A stretch of 64,000 nt of DNA, taken from the NCBI GenBank assembly GCA_029207755.1, contig JARCOQ010000205.1, forward strand, positions 62,001-126,000, in the 5' to 3' direction. Positions 44,042-56,345 of the stretch are shown piece by piece. Origin of the DNA: Chamaea fasciata. Its lineage: Eukaryota; Chordata; Aves; Passeriformes; Sylviidae. The notes beneath the pieces were generated by a model that made no database searches, was not told where the DNA came from, and saw nothing but the letters and a program-made list of their open reading frames with translations. Position 1 is the first letter of the stretch. Every line of letters starts with the position of its first letter. The translations under genes were made by a program, and so were the position numbers.

Positions 44042-44831
44042 CTGCAGGAGAACACCCCAAACCCGGGTTAAACATCCGGCATGACACGCAGCACGCTCCG
44101 GGAGAAACTCGGGTGGGAGAAGCCCCGGGATGCTCCACGTTCCTTGCCCTTGGCAGCTGTGCCAGGGCCTCCCTCAGAATGCTGACCTCACCGTGCAGCT
44201 CCTACAAAATAGGAGAACTTATGGGAATCGCCCAGAATCCATGGACTTCCAGTTATTAAGAACCACAGCTGCAGCGAAAGGTGTACAAACTGTACTGCAA
44301 ACCAGTAGGTCTGAGGAGACGCAGGGATTTATTCCAGAGGTGGCATGTTGGTGTTACTACTTTAAGCTCCTGACGCTAGAACATATTTGTACAATAAATT
44401 CATTATTGAGGCAGCTAAATTAAAATTAGATTTTTTACAGTAAAGTCAGCCAAAAAAGAGAGTCTCAAAAATAGGATATAGGCCGCACAGTTATTTAAAA
44501 AAAAAGTTCTCATTCATGAGCATAACCTGCCAGCCTCTCATGTTTTCAGTCCTTACCATTTATTTTTACCAAGGTGATGATTAAAACCTTGTCAAAAGCT
44601 CAAAAAAAAAAAACAATCCAGGACAAGGCAGGTGTTTTCCCAAGTACCCTCAGTGTGGAGCTGTGTCAGCCACAAGTGTTTGCTCCCTCAGCCCAGCCTG
44701 GAGCAGGCTCCAGCTGCTGCCCAGGGGGTTTACCAAGGGACTCACTTGTTTGAAGCTGTAAACGCAGGTGGCCTGCACTGGAGTGCCAATAAATGTGAAA
44801 TCTGTGACTCTCACCTTGAATAGCGATCGAT

Positions 44832-46504
44832 CTTCTCAGGGGAGCCCCTCACCCAGGATGGGGGGCTCTGCCACAGATTTCATGCCTCTGCATCTGAAAC
44901 AAAGTTGGGACAAAAGTCAGAGTGCTGCAGGATACCTTGACAGCTCCACACATCTTGTGGCAATCTAGGAATACCCTCTACAGTCTAACTACACCCCACA
45001 TCACAAATTTCAAGCCCCCGGCACTATTACCCTCGTACCCCTACACCCAGACTGAGCAGCAAGGCAGAGCAGCTCCGGGCCAAACACACACCAACACCCG
45101 TGACACAGCACAGGACAAACGAGGGGACACAACAGGAACAGAAAACTCTGGGCAAGAAGAATGACCCTGAGGGTCCAGAGAACTCGGAATGAGATGACCG
45201 AGGTAAGATGGAAGGTGAGCTGGCCAGGCTCAGAGAACCCTGCAGGAACAAGATGCCATCGGGATGACTTATCCCAAGAAATGCAGAGATGGATGCCCGA
45301 GAATCCTACGGTCAGAATCCTCTACCTGCCTTTGCATTCTCACAAGACCTAACCCGCCGGAATGGATCAGGGCGGTGCACGGCTGTCAGTACAGCTCAGA
45401 ACAAGACCTGAAAAGGCATCGGACTGGATGCTTGTGAAGAGAGAGGGATTCTGATGAGTGTCCGAGCAGCTGAGACAAAGGCACCTGGCTGAGGAATGCA
45501 GAGATCAGAAATGCTAAGACTGATGCCAGGGGTTTTGATACATCCCTCGAAGGGCTAAGGGAAAAGACATGAAAGACACGACACCCAAAAGACACAGAGT
45601 GCGCAACAGACAAGTAACACAAGACACGCCAGGACTGCTCTGCCCTGAACCCTTCAAAATGAGATCCAAAATGAGACTATCCCTTGATGTAGCCTCAGGA
45701 GTCATGTCTTGGACATCCCCATCTCCCAAACCTGACTCAAGTCCCTCCCAGTGACCCCCCCCCTCTGTAGCACCAAGCCTTCCACTTATCTTTCAGACGT
45801 CCAGGCATGAGAATCTGCGTCGGGTGCCAAAGAAGGCCGCCTCTCCCTCAGGGAAACTCCTGCTGTCGCCGGGCTGTTGTCTCTTAGTCAGCTACAACAA
45901 AGAAAACCAAACATGAATGCGTGATCTTAGCAGCCCATCACCCAAAACCCGACAATTCTGCTACTCACTGTCTCCTAAGCTTGCCTGTGTCCTCGGCCCC
46001 GTGCTTCAGCTGCGCTCAGAGGCCAACGCCGGCGTCGCAGGGTCTGCCTGGGTAAAGAGCAGACAAGGTGACGTGGCAGCGCTGGAACCTGAGGGGACCA
46101 TCCCTCCTTCTCCTCCCTGACTCACCTCAACTCCTCGCCTGTTATCCAAGCCTACCTGGATGGGGCCTTCACAAGGAGAAGATCAAGGCTCCATCACAGA
46201 CTCCTGGAATGCTCCCGGAGGGCTCACGGGTGAGGTGACCCGGGTCTGTCGTCCCGTTGGTGAGAGGGGAGCTCGGCCTCCTGCGAGTGGACTCCCTAAA
46301 ACACACAATAACGGAGGCTTAGAGTTGCACCAGCGAGTGAGGCTTGAACAATAGCAACGGCTTCTGTCCACCCGTCACTGCTCACCTCGCCCACGTCAGC
46401 TTGACTGCTGAGATCCGGCTTCACCACCTAAAAATAAAGACAAAGAACAGAGCTGTAACATGGCCATCATTTACACCTCCCCTGCAAATCAAAACAGGGA
46501 CTGA
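44832..46504. repeat. ~1.69-kb tandem unit 1 of block A2
   Basis: Starts at 'cttctcaggggagcccctca', like the A1 units. The period is 1673. Confidence 0.9.
46386..46427 (-). other. 42-bp microexon, unit 1 (A2)
   Basis: Same boundaries and reading (VVKPDLSSQADVGE) as the A1 copies, with one synonymous change. Confidence 0.45.
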
Positions 46505-48191
46505 CCTTCTCAGGGGAGCCCCCTCACCCAGGATGGGGGGCTCTGCCATAAATTTCATCTCTCTGCATCTGAAACAAAGTTCAGACAAAAGTCAGAGTGC
46601 TGCAGGATACCTTGACAGCTCCACACATCTTGTGGAAATCTAGGAATACCCTCGACAGTCTAACTACACCCCACATCACAAATTTCAAGCCCCCGGCACT
46701 ATTACCCTCGTACCCCTACACCCAGACTGAGCAGCAAGGCAGAGCAGCTCCGGGCCAAACACACACCAACACCCGTGACACAGCACAGGACAAACGAGGG
46801 GACACAACAGGAACAGAAAACTCTGGGCAAGAAGAATGACCCTGAGGGTCCAGAGAACTCGGAATGAGATGACCGAGGTAAGATGGAAGGTGAGCTGGCC
46901 AGGCTCAGAGAACCCTGCAGGAACAAGATGCCATCGGGATGACTTATCCCAAGAAATGCAGAGATGGATGCCCGAGAATCCTACGGTCAGAATCCTCTAC
47001 CTGCCTTTGCATTTCTCACAAGACCTAACCCGCCGGAATGGATCAGGGCGGTGCACGGCTGTCAATACAGCTCAGAACAAGACCTGAAAAGGCATCGGAC
47101 TGGATGCTTGTGAAGAGATGGATTCTGATGAGTGTCCGAGCAGCTGAGACAAAGGCACCTGGCTGAGGAGCACAGAGATCAGAAATGCTAAGACTGATGC
47201 CAGGGGTTTTGATAGGCCCCTCAAAGGACAAAAGGAAAAGACAAGACACCAAACAGACACAGAGTGCACAACAGACAAGTGACACAACACACACCAGGAC
47301 TGCTCTGCCCTGCACACCTCAGCACTGAAATGAAAAATGAGACTTTCCCTTAATGTAGCCTAAGGGGTCACATCTTGGTGCCCCCAACTCCAAATCTGAC
47401 TTAAAAAACCCCTCCTGGTGATCCCTGCCCTGGCATCCTGCTTTCATCCCCTCTGTGAGCCATCACCCTCCACTTATCTCTCAGGCATCCAGGGAGGCAA
47501 AACGCTGCCAGGTCCAAAGAAGGCCACCTCTCCCTCAGGGAAACTCCTGCTGTCGCCGGGCTGTTGTCTCTTAGTCAGCTACAACAAAGAAAACCAAACA
47601 TGAATGCGTGATCTTAGCAGCCCATCACCCAAAACCCGACAATTCTGCTACTCACTGTCTCCTAAGCTTGCCTATGTCCTCGGCCCCGTGCTTCAGCTGC
47701 GCTCAGAGGCCAACGCCGGCGTCGCAGGGTCTGCCTGGGTAAAGAGCAGACAAGGTGACGTGGCAGCGCTGGAACTTGAGGGGACCATCCCTCCTCCTCC
47801 TCCCTGACTCACCTCAACTCCTCGCCCGCTATCCAAGCCTACCTGGATGGGGCCTTCCCGAGGAGAAGATCAAGGCTCCATCACAGACTCCTGGAATGCT
47901 CCCGGAGGGCTCACGGGTGAGGTGACCCGGGTCTGTCGTCCGGTTGGTGAGAGGGGAGCTCGGCCTCCTGCGAGTGGACTCCCTAAAACACACAATAACG
48001 GAGGCTTAGAGTTGCACCAGCGAGTGAGGTTTGAACAATAGCAACGGCTTCTGTCCACCCGTCACTGCTCACCTCGCCCACGTCAGCTTGACTGCTGAGA
48101 TCCGGCTTTACCACCTAAAAATAAAGACAAAGAACAGAGCTGTAACATGGCCATCATTTACACCTCCCCTGCAAATCAAAACAGGGACTGA
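46505..48191. repeat. ~1.69-kb tandem unit 2 of block A2
   Basis: Second unit, with a period of 1687. Very close to unit 1 of the same block. Confidence 0.9.
48073..48114 (-). other. 42-bp microexon, unit 2 (A2)
   Basis: Same boundaries and reading as the other copies. Confidence 0.45.
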
Positions 48192-49350
48192 CCTTCTCAG
48201 GGGAGCCCCCTCACCCAGAATGGGGGGCTCTGCCACGGATTTCATCTCTCTGCATCTGAAAGAAAGTCCGGACAAAAGTCAGAGTGCTGCAGGATACCTT
48301 GACAGCTCCACACATCTTGTGGCAATCTAGGAATACCCTCTACAGTCTAACTACACCCCACATCACAAATTTCAAGCCCCCAGGACTATTACCCTCGTAC
48401 CCCTACACCCAGACTGAGCAGCAAGGCAGAGCAGCTCCGGGCCAAACACACACCAACACCCGTGACACAGCACAGGACAAACGAGGGGACACAACAGGGA
48501 CAGAAAACTCTGGGCAAGAAGAATGACCCTGAGGGTCCAGAGAACTCGGGATGAGATGACCGAGGTGAGACGGAAGGTGAGCTGGCCAGGCTCAGAGAAC
48601 CCTGCAGGAACAAGATGCCATCGGGATGACTTATGCCAAGAAACGCAGAGATGGATGCCCGAGAATTCTACAGTCAGAATCCTCGACCTGTCTTTGCAAT
48701 CTCACAAGACCTAACCCGCCGGAATGGATCAGGGCGGTGCACGGCTGTCAATACAGCTCAGAACAAGACCTGAAAAGGCATCGGACTGGATGCTTGTGAA
48801 GAGAGATGGATTCTGATGAGTGTCCGAGCAGCTGAGACAAAGGCACCTGGCTGAGGAATGCAGAGATCAGAAATGCTACGACTGATACCAGGATTTTTGA
48901 TACATCCCTCGAAGGGCTAAGGGAAAAGACATGAAAGACACGACACCCAAAAGACACAGAGTGCACAACAGACACAACACACACCAGGACTGCTCTGCCC
49001 TGCACACCTCAGCACTGTGATCCAGAATGAGACTCTCCCTTCATGTAGCCTAAGGGGTCACATCTGGGACATCCCCATCTCCAAACCCGACTCGAAAAAT
49101 CCCTCCCGCTGACCCCTGCCCTGGTACCCCGCTTTCATCCCCTCCCTAGTTCCGAGCCCTCCACTTATCTCTCAGACGTCTGGGGAGGTGAATCCACGCT
49201 GGGCCCCAAAGAAGGCCGCCTATGCCTCTGGGAAATTCCTCCTGTCACTGGGCTGCTGTCTCCTAGTCAGCTACAATAAAGAAAACCAAATATCAAAGCA
49301 TAATCTTAGCTGCACATCAGCCAAAACCCAGCAGCTCTGCTACTCACCGT
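48192..49350. repeat. ~1.69-kb tandem unit 3 of block A2, truncated
   Basis: Truncated at the same internal point as unit 3 of A1, so the triplication predates the A1/A2 duplication. Confidence 0.85.
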
Positions 49351-49555
49351 CTCTTAAGCAGGACCGGGTCCTCGGGCCCCGTGCGTGCTTCAGCTGAGCT
49401 CGGAGGCCGACGCTCGCAGCGCCAAAGCCTTAGAGGCATTACTGACACTGAGCCCACCCACCGTGGCCTCCATTAGGGCTGTGAGCATCCCCGGTTAGAG
49501 CAGGACAGGAACGCAGGGTGGACATCCCCGGTGAACCTCAACCCTGTGGACTCTG

Positions 49556-50410
49556 CCCCACCACTGTCACTTCCTGCCTGGCCCTAGCTTAGGGTTACTG
49601 CCTGCACCTCTCAGGACTTCTGGCCTTGTCTTGCATTAGGATTGCTGCCGGCACCTGCTCTCAGGGAAACAGTGTTGGAAGCAGTGCTGTGAGGGCCGGG
49701 ATACCTGTACTCTGACTTGTATCCTAGGCTGTTCCCCTGATTTTCACTGTGTGTTCTCTAGGCCTTGAGTCCTTTACCTCAGCCTCTGTGTGTATCACTG
49801 TAACCTCCCCCCTTCTGAACCCTGCTTCTTTAGAGCCCTAGACCTTGCAGCCGGGGACGCTCTGCACCGTTAGGGTCCCAAGAGCTGTCCCGCACGCAGG
49901 ACAGGTACATCCACAGTTGTTCCCTGCCTACCCTAAGAAACGTGGCCCTGAGACAGGGCAGAGGCTGACAGAGACAAACTCTTTGCGGTGGCAAAAGGCA
50001 CGAAGCCTTACCAACCGCCGCCTCGAGAGGGAAATCAGGAGCACTTCCACCGGCTGCGGAGAGACAGGGAATCCCAGGGTGGGTGGGGCGGGAAACCCCC
50101 GTTATCCCCAGCCCTGCTGGATCCTGCTCCCCACTATCGCTTCCTGCCTGGCCCTAGCCTGACAGTGTCTGCACATGTCAGAGCTTCTGGTGTGTTCCTG
50201 CACTAGGGCTGCTGCCTGCACCTGCTCTCAGGGGAAGTGTGCTGGTAGCAGTGCTGTGAGGGCCGCTACACCTGTACTCTGACTTGTATCCTAGCCTGTT
50301 CCCCTGGTTTTCACCGTGTGTCCTCTAGTCCTTGAGTCCTTTACCTCAGCCTCTGTGTGTGTGGCTACACCTCCCCCCTTCTAAACCCAACTTCTTTAGA
50401 GCCCTACACC
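49556..50410. repeat. Diverged tandem pair of ~570-bp repeats (A2)
   Basis: Counterpart of 6733-7600. Its second copy extends slightly further, and a third fragment begins near 50410. Confidence 0.7.
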
Positions 50411-51489
50411 TCGCAGCCAGGCCTTCTGGCATTGTCCTGCATAAGGGCTCCTGCCTGTACCTGCTCTCAGGGAAACGGGCATGTCTTTAGGGCTACTCCT
50501 TCGGGTTTGGGTTAGGGGTGGGGTCGGGCTGGTACACCTGTACTCTCAATTGGCACATCTTGGACATCCCTATCTCCAAACCTGACTCAAAAACCCCTCC
50601 TGACAAGTCCTGACCCAGCACCCCACTTTCATCCCCTCTGTGGCTCTGAACCCTCCACTTATCTCTTGGACGTCTGGGGATGAGAATCCATGTCGGGTGC
50701 CACAGAAGGCCGCCTCGCCCTCTGGGAATTTCCTGCTGTCACCAGGCTGCTGTCTCTTATTCGGCTACAAGAAATAAAACAAACATCGATGTATGATCTC
50801 AGCAGATCTGTTGGCCAATCGGTCAGGGCATAAGACAAGTGGACCACCTCAAACACACAAACAATAACATATGCTGAAGAGTTACACCGGAAACACCACT
50901 ACACTTAACTGCACGAATACATAAATTTTCAAACAGACAACCCCAAAAAAATTCCAGCAAAAAAAGCCAACTCTTATCACCCCTAGTCAAACTACTGAAT
51001 ATAATAAAAACAACCCCATGTCCAATCCCCCTAATAATACTCCAGAACATATACTCAGAGCCCCCCCAAAGTTAAAGACCTCCCGCTAGCCAAATAAAAA
51101 GGAAAAAGCCCATGTCTTGCAACCTATATACTTTCATTAACTTAAAACTTTAAAAACAAACATTAAAGTTTAAACCTTTAGACAACACTAGCACACCATA
51201 GACGCCAATCCCATCACTACATGCCAAACCAAAACTTATTTCAACCTTTTGTGCTGCTGCTGCTCGGCACAAAGGTTTGTCCCTCAGCACCTCCTGAAGT
51301 AATGTCCCACGCCCAAGGCCTCCCCCAGCCCCTGTGAGATGAACTCACCATCCTTCCATGAGCCTCACCTGGGAGCCCAGCATAAACCCCTCTCCTCCCG
51401 CAGCTCCGTGCCAAACTGAGCTCGGGCTCCCCTCTTAAAGCAGTGCTGGCAGGACCCGCCCCCTCGTTATCCTTTACAGCTTCCACCTG

Positions 51490-51610
51490 TCCCCTCATCA
51501 GTGTGACAGCTCTCACCTGGGGCTGCTCTGTCCCCTCATCAGTGTGACAGCTCTCACCTGGGGCTGCTCTGTCCCCTCAATCATCCTGTGACAGCTCTCA
51601 CCTGCAGCTG
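51490..51610. repeat. ~41-46-bp tandem repeat in A2
   Basis: The phrase 'gacagctctcacctg' recurs three times with 'gtcccctcatcagtgt' between. Each copy repeats a minus-strand donor-like CAGGTGAGAGC. A1 has essentially one copy here. Confidence 0.8.
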
Positions 51611-51743
51611 CTGCCAGTCCCTGCTGCTCATTTCCTGGACATTGCACTGTGTGCACTGACACGCTGGGGCACCGGGCTTTCCTTGCTGTGAATAAGGATC
51701 CCTCTGCTCCTGCACGTGCCCAAGGCTGAAACTGGGATTCCAC
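51602..51743 (-). pseudogene. Relative of the 56-codon exon, frame lost (A2)
   Basis: It keeps VESQFQPWARAG and the donor, but it is 26 bases shorter than 10053-10220, so the ends fall in different frames. Confidence 0.4.
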
Positions 51744-52109
51744 CTCCTAAATTCCGTTTGTGTGAGGTTCACAATTCCTAAGGAAATTTCCCAGCAATCG
51801 TTACCCTTCATTTACATTTTCTCCTTTGGAATCATCACTACCTTGTCTTTCTGTGCAAGGGTTCCAAATGTTCATTGGGAGTTCAGTAGCCGGGTTGGCT
51901 TGTTTATAACTTAGCTGACAATCCCAGGCTAAATCCAAACACCCAGAGATACAGGGAAATATGGAGACAGTTTATAAATACTGCCCACCTCTGACCCTGA
52001 ATTCTTCATCGCACATCCTCGGAGCAGATTTACTCCATCCTTTCTTCCCAGCAGCACCTCTCCAGCACAAATCTCACTTCTCACACCTGTTTCTTCCCAC
52101 AAACCAAAC

Positions 52110-52915
52110 AGAAATCTACTACAGGGCGAGGCGGGGAGGGGCGAGGCCGGTCTCGGGGCAGAGCCCCCGGGCCCTCAGGGCGGGCCGGGGGGACCGGAGC
52201 AGAGCCCGGGCCGGGTTGGAGCCGGAGCCGGTCTGAGGGCGGAGGCCCCGGCCCCTCAGCGCGGGCCGGGGGGCGGGGGCGGTTCCCGGGGCCCGCTGTC
52301 CAATCAGCACTGCCGATGCCTCAGCGAGCCCGCCAATCGCGGGGATTCAAAAGGGTGGCGGAAGTAGCTGCTGCTCTATGGGCTCGGTGTGGAACGCCCC
52401 GGTGGGGTCCCGGCGCCGTGCACTTGGGACCCGCCCCGCGCCCCTGAAGCCGCGCCCCCGGTACTGCCCGGCCCCGGCTGCCTCCGGGCCCCGCCTCACA
52501 GAGCCCCGGCTCCGCCCCGAGCCCGCCCCGGCTCCGCCCCGAGCCCGCCCCGGCGCCACGCGCTGCCCGGGATGGGGACGGGACCATCGCCCGCGGCCCC
52601 GCCCCGCCCCTCACAGCTGAGCCGAGCCGAGGTTGCTCGCGGCCCTGCGCGGAGCCAGGCGGGGCCGGGAATGGGACCGGGCGTTCTGGTTCGGGTCCTG
52701 TCACTGTCGGCTGCGGCTCCCGAGCGGTGCGGCCCCCCCCGGCGGGCGGGCTGTGGGTCTCGGGACCTGAGGACCGGGCTGGCGTTGGGGTCGGGATCGG
52801 GACCGGGATCGCGGCGGGCGGAAGGAGCCGCTCCTGCTCCTCCTGCAGCCGGAGCTGCGCTGGGGTCCTGCCGGGGCTCTGGGCACGGGAGGACGGCGGC
52901 GGCGATTTCCTCTGA
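52110..52915. promoter_or_regulatory. CpG island promoter of block A2
   Basis: Same elements as in A1 (CCAATCAG at 52300-52307, second CCAAT near 52333, GC-boxes), but with a contracted 22-bp array. The island is cut at 52915, where block E begins. Confidence 0.65.
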
Positions 52916-53084
52916 TAACCTCTGATATCGACCCCCCCACAGCATCATTGATCCCCACCCGAGTGTCACTGACCCCCCCCAATGTCATTGATGCCCCCCC
53001 AATATTCCATTGATCTTCCCTCAGCGTCGCTGACCCCCCCCAAAATTCCATTGATCCCCCCCACTTGATCCCACCCTTTTTCTC

Positions 53085-53160
53085 CCCTCACGTTTCCCGC
53101 CCTTTTTCTCCCCTCACGTTTCCCGCCCTTTTCTCCCCTCACGTTTCCCGCACTTTTTCG
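53085..53160. repeat. 26-bp tandem with E2F-like sites
   Basis: 'ctcacgtttcccgcc' is repeated three times (twice in the other E copies). TTTCCCGC matches the E2F consensus, and the spacing is regular. Confidence 0.65.
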
Positions 53161-53214
53161 TGGGGAACGACCCCTGAGGGGTCCTGTGGAGGGATTCTGG
53201 AGGTCCGAGGGGTG

Positions 53215-53480
53215 AATTTGGGGTTTGGAGGGAGGTTTTGGGGGGTCCCAGGGATGGATTTGGGGGTTTTTGGGGGTCCAAGGGATGGATTTGGGGGTCC
53301 CGGGGTGGATCTGGGGTCCTGGGGAGGTCTTGGGGGGTCCCAGGGGTGGATTTGGGGTTCATGGGGAGGGGTTTGGGGGTTTTTTGGGGCCTCAGGGGTG
53401 AATTTGGGGTCCGGGGAGAGGTTTTGGGGGTTTTTTGGGGTCCCAGGGGTGAATTTGGGGTCCGGGGAGGGGTTTTTGGG
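53215..53480. repeat. G-rich ~60-bp tandem repeat in E block
   Basis: Units such as 'gtgaatttggggtccgggga' have many runs of three or more G on the plus strand. E copy 3 lacks about two units. It is a strong G-quadruplex candidate. Confidence 0.8.
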
Positions 53481-53490
53481 GGTCCCTCAC

Positions 53491-53591
53491 CTGCAGGGCG
53501 TCGCGGGGGTGGCAGGGGGAGGGGGCAGCGGGGGGGGCCCAGCGCCCACCCCCCCTTGGGCTTCAGGAGGGCGTCGATGAGACCGAAACAG
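53491..53591 (-). other. Candidate 101-bp exon, E copy 1
   Basis: The exon runs from a pyrimidine-rich acceptor ending GAG to a perfect donor CTGCAG|GTGAGG on the minus strand. One frame reads CFGLIDALLKPKGGWALGPP and then a proline- and arginine-rich tail. Identical boundaries occur at 56973-57073 and 61367-61467. Copy 2 has D changed to G. The product is not recognised. Confidence 0.4.
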
Positions 53592-53938
53592 CTCGGGGGG
53601 GGGTCAAAAACGGGGGGGGGTCACGGGCTGGAACCCCCCAGTGCCCCCCAAACCACCCCCAGGGCCCCCCCGACCTCCAGGAGCCCGCAAAACCCTCCTC
53701 AGGTTCCTTTGATGCCTCAAATGGGCCGCCCAAACCTCCCGAAGATCCCCCAAAAACACCCAAAGCAGCCCCCAGGACTCCCCCCAGGCCCCCCAAAAGC
53801 CCCCAAACCCCTCCAGGACAACTCGGGACCCCCAGGACCCCCCCAAATCCGCCCCCCCCTCCCCCTGAGGCCTCATTTGACCCGCTCCACGTTGCGGACA
53901 GGCACCAGCTGATCAAGCCACAAGCACCAGCACCTGCG

Positions 53939-54080
53939 GGACTGGGATGGACTGGGAGCACTGGGAGGGTGATCAGAGAGAACTGGGATGGACGGGGAGT
54001 GGACTGGGACGAACTGGCAGGCGTGTGGGGGTCGATGGTGGGCACACGGTGCCTTACTGGTCTGAACTGGGATGGGTCTA
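53939..54080. repeat. 'actggga' degenerate repeat
   Basis: Irregular repeats of 'actgggatgg' and 'actgggacgaactgg', a pattern common in GC-rich bird DNA. Present in all three E copies. Confidence 0.75.
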
Positions 54081-54176
54081 ATGGACCCAGGGGAGGGGGT
54101 GTGGCCACACTGATCCAGACTGGGAGGGGTGTCAGCATGGCGCCGAAGACGGAGTCGAGAATCCGGGCGAGACAGG

Positions 54177-56345
54177 GACACCTAGGGGACAGCCAGGGCA
54201 CCCCAAAGACACCTAAGGGACAGCCAGGGCACCCCAGGGACAGCCAGGGCACCCCCAGGGACACCTAGGGGACACCCAGGGCACCCCCAGGGACACCGAC
54301 GGGACAGCCGGGGACCCCAAGGGACACCTAGGGGACAGCCACGGCACCCCCAGGGACACTTAGGGGACAGCAAGGGCACCCCAGGGACAGCAAGGGCACC
54401 CCCAGGGACACCTAGGGGACAGCCAGGGCAACCCCAGGGACAGCCACGGCCACACCAGGGGCAGCCAGGGCCCCCCCAGGGACAGCCAGAGCATCCCCAG
54501 GGACACCCAGGGCACCCCCACGGACACCCAGGAAACCCCCAGGGACAGATAGGGGACACCCAGGTAACCCCAGGGACACCTAGGGGACAGCAAGAGCACC
54601 TCAGGGACAGCCAGGGCACTCCCAGGGACACCTAGGGGATAGCCAGGGCACCCTAGGGACTCCCTGGCCACCCCAGGGACAGCCAGGCCACGCTCAGGGA
54701 CACCTTGGGGACAGCAAGGGCACCCCAGGGACAGCCAGGGCACCACCAGGGACACCTAGGGGACACCCAGGGAACCCCCAGGGACACCTAGGGGATAGCC
54801 AGGGCACCCTAGGGACACCAGGGCCCCACCAGGGACACCTAGAGGACAGCCAGGGCACCCCCAGGGACACCCAGGGCACCCCAAAGGACACCTAGGAGGC
54901 AAACAGGGCATCCCCAGGGACACCCAGGGCACCCCCAGGGACACCTAGGGGACAGCCCGGGCGCCCCAGGGACAGCCAGGGCACCCTCAGGGACACTTGG
55001 GGACAGCCAGGGCATCCCCAGGGAACCCTAAGGGACAGCCAGGGCACTCCCAGAGACACCTAGGGGACAGCAAGGGCACCCCAGGGACACCCAGGGCACC
55101 CCCAGGGACACCTAGAGGACACCCAGGGAACCCCCAGGGACACCTAGGGGACAGCAAGGCCACCCCCAGGGACACCTAGGGGACACCCAGGGAACCCCCA
55201 GGGACACCCAGGGCACCCCCAGGGACATCTAGGGGACAGCAAGGGCCCCCCAGAGACAGCCAGGGCACCTCCAGGGACACCTAGGGGACACCCAGGGAAC
55301 CCCCAGGGACACCTAGGGGACAGCCTGGGGATGCCCAGGGACACCCAGGGAGACCTAGGGGAAAGCCTGGGCACCCCCAGGGCCACCCATGGCACCCTCA
55401 GGGATACCTTAGGGACAGCCAGGGCACCCCCAGGGACACCTACGGGACAGCCTGGGCATGCCCAGGGACACCCAGGGACACCTAGGGGACAGCCAGGGCA
55501 CCCCCAGGGACACTTAGGGGACAGCAAGGGCACCCCAGGGACAGCCTGGGCACCCCCAGGGTCACCTAAGGGACAGCCAGGGCACCCCCAGGGACAGCCA
55601 GAGCATCCCCAGGGACAGCCAGGGCACCCCCAGGGACACCCAGGGCGCCCCCAGGGACACCTAGGGGACAGACAGGGTCCCCCAAGAGAAAGCCAGGGCA
55701 CCCTAGGGATACCTAGGGGACAGCCAGGGCACCCCCACGGACACCTAAAGGACAGCCTGAGCACCCCAGGGACAGCCAGGGCCCCCACAGGGACAGACAA
55801 GGCACCCCTAGGGACACCTAGGGGACAGGCAGGGCACCCCCAGGGACACATAAGGGACAGCCAGGGCGCCCCCAGGGACAGCCAGGGCGCCCCCAGGGAC
55901 AGCCAGGGCACCCCCAGGGACACCTAGGGGACAGCCAGAGCCCCGATAGGGACACCCAGGGCACCCCCAGGGACACCTAAGGGACAGCCAGGGCACCCCC
56001 AGGGACACCTAGGGGACAGCCAGGGCACCCCCAGGGACACCTAGGGGACAGCCAGGGCCCCCCAAGGGACAGCCAGGGCACCCCCAGGGAGACCTAAGGG
56101 ACAGCAAGGGCACCCCGGTGACACCAGAGCACCCCCAGGGACACCTATGGAACAGCCAGGGCACCCCAGGGACAGCCAGGGCCCCCAAAGGGACACCTAT
56201 GGGAGAGCCAGGGCCCCCGCAGGGACACCCAGGGAACCCCCAGGGACACCTAGGGGACAGCCACGGCCCCCCCAGGGACAGCCAGGGCACCCCCAGGGAC
56301 ACCTAGGGGACAGCCAGGGCCCCCCCAGGGACAGCCGGGGCATCC
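54177..56345. repeat. 32-bp GC-rich minisatellite N1
   Basis: The monomer is 'agggacacctaggggacagcc' plus 'agggcaccccc', i.e. three 10-11-base sub-units of the form AGGGNCANCC. Nearly every monomer has the palindrome CCTAGG. Whole sub-units are often gained or lost. Open frames on both strands (PG-rich plus, G/C/P/L-rich minus, up to 259 codons) follow from a 32-base period that lacks stops. Confidence 0.95.

Larger units (their letters stand above)
41880..52915. repeat. Segmental duplication block A, copy A2
   Basis: This is the second copy of block A. It starts after the AT-rich spacer at 41515-41880 and ends at 'ggcggcgatttcctc', where block E begins abruptly. It keeps the three-unit tandem, the candidate exons and the promoter island of A1, but it lacks most of the sequence equivalent to 7560-8500. 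It has its own tandem expansion near 51490-51610. It follows C2 directly, whereas A1 precedes C1, so the two halves of the window have a different block order. Confidence 0.9.
52916..54176. repeat. E block, copy 1
   Basis: This 1.25-kb non-array block recurs at 56346-57659 and 60836-62051. In order it contains 'tgatcccc' repeats, tandem E2F-like sites, a G-rich ~60-bp repeat, a candidate 101-bp exon, a C-rich stretch, 'actggga' repeats and a final segment joining the 32-bp array. Copy 1 starts at the broken edge of A2 and lacks the first ~90 bases seen in copies 2 and 3. Confidence 0.9.

Noticed and set aside
55144..55923. Minus-strand frame of ~259 codons with G/C/P/L periodicity in N1
   Set aside because: It resembles a collagen-like or keratin-associated protein but arises from the 32-bp repeat, which has no stops in any minus frame.
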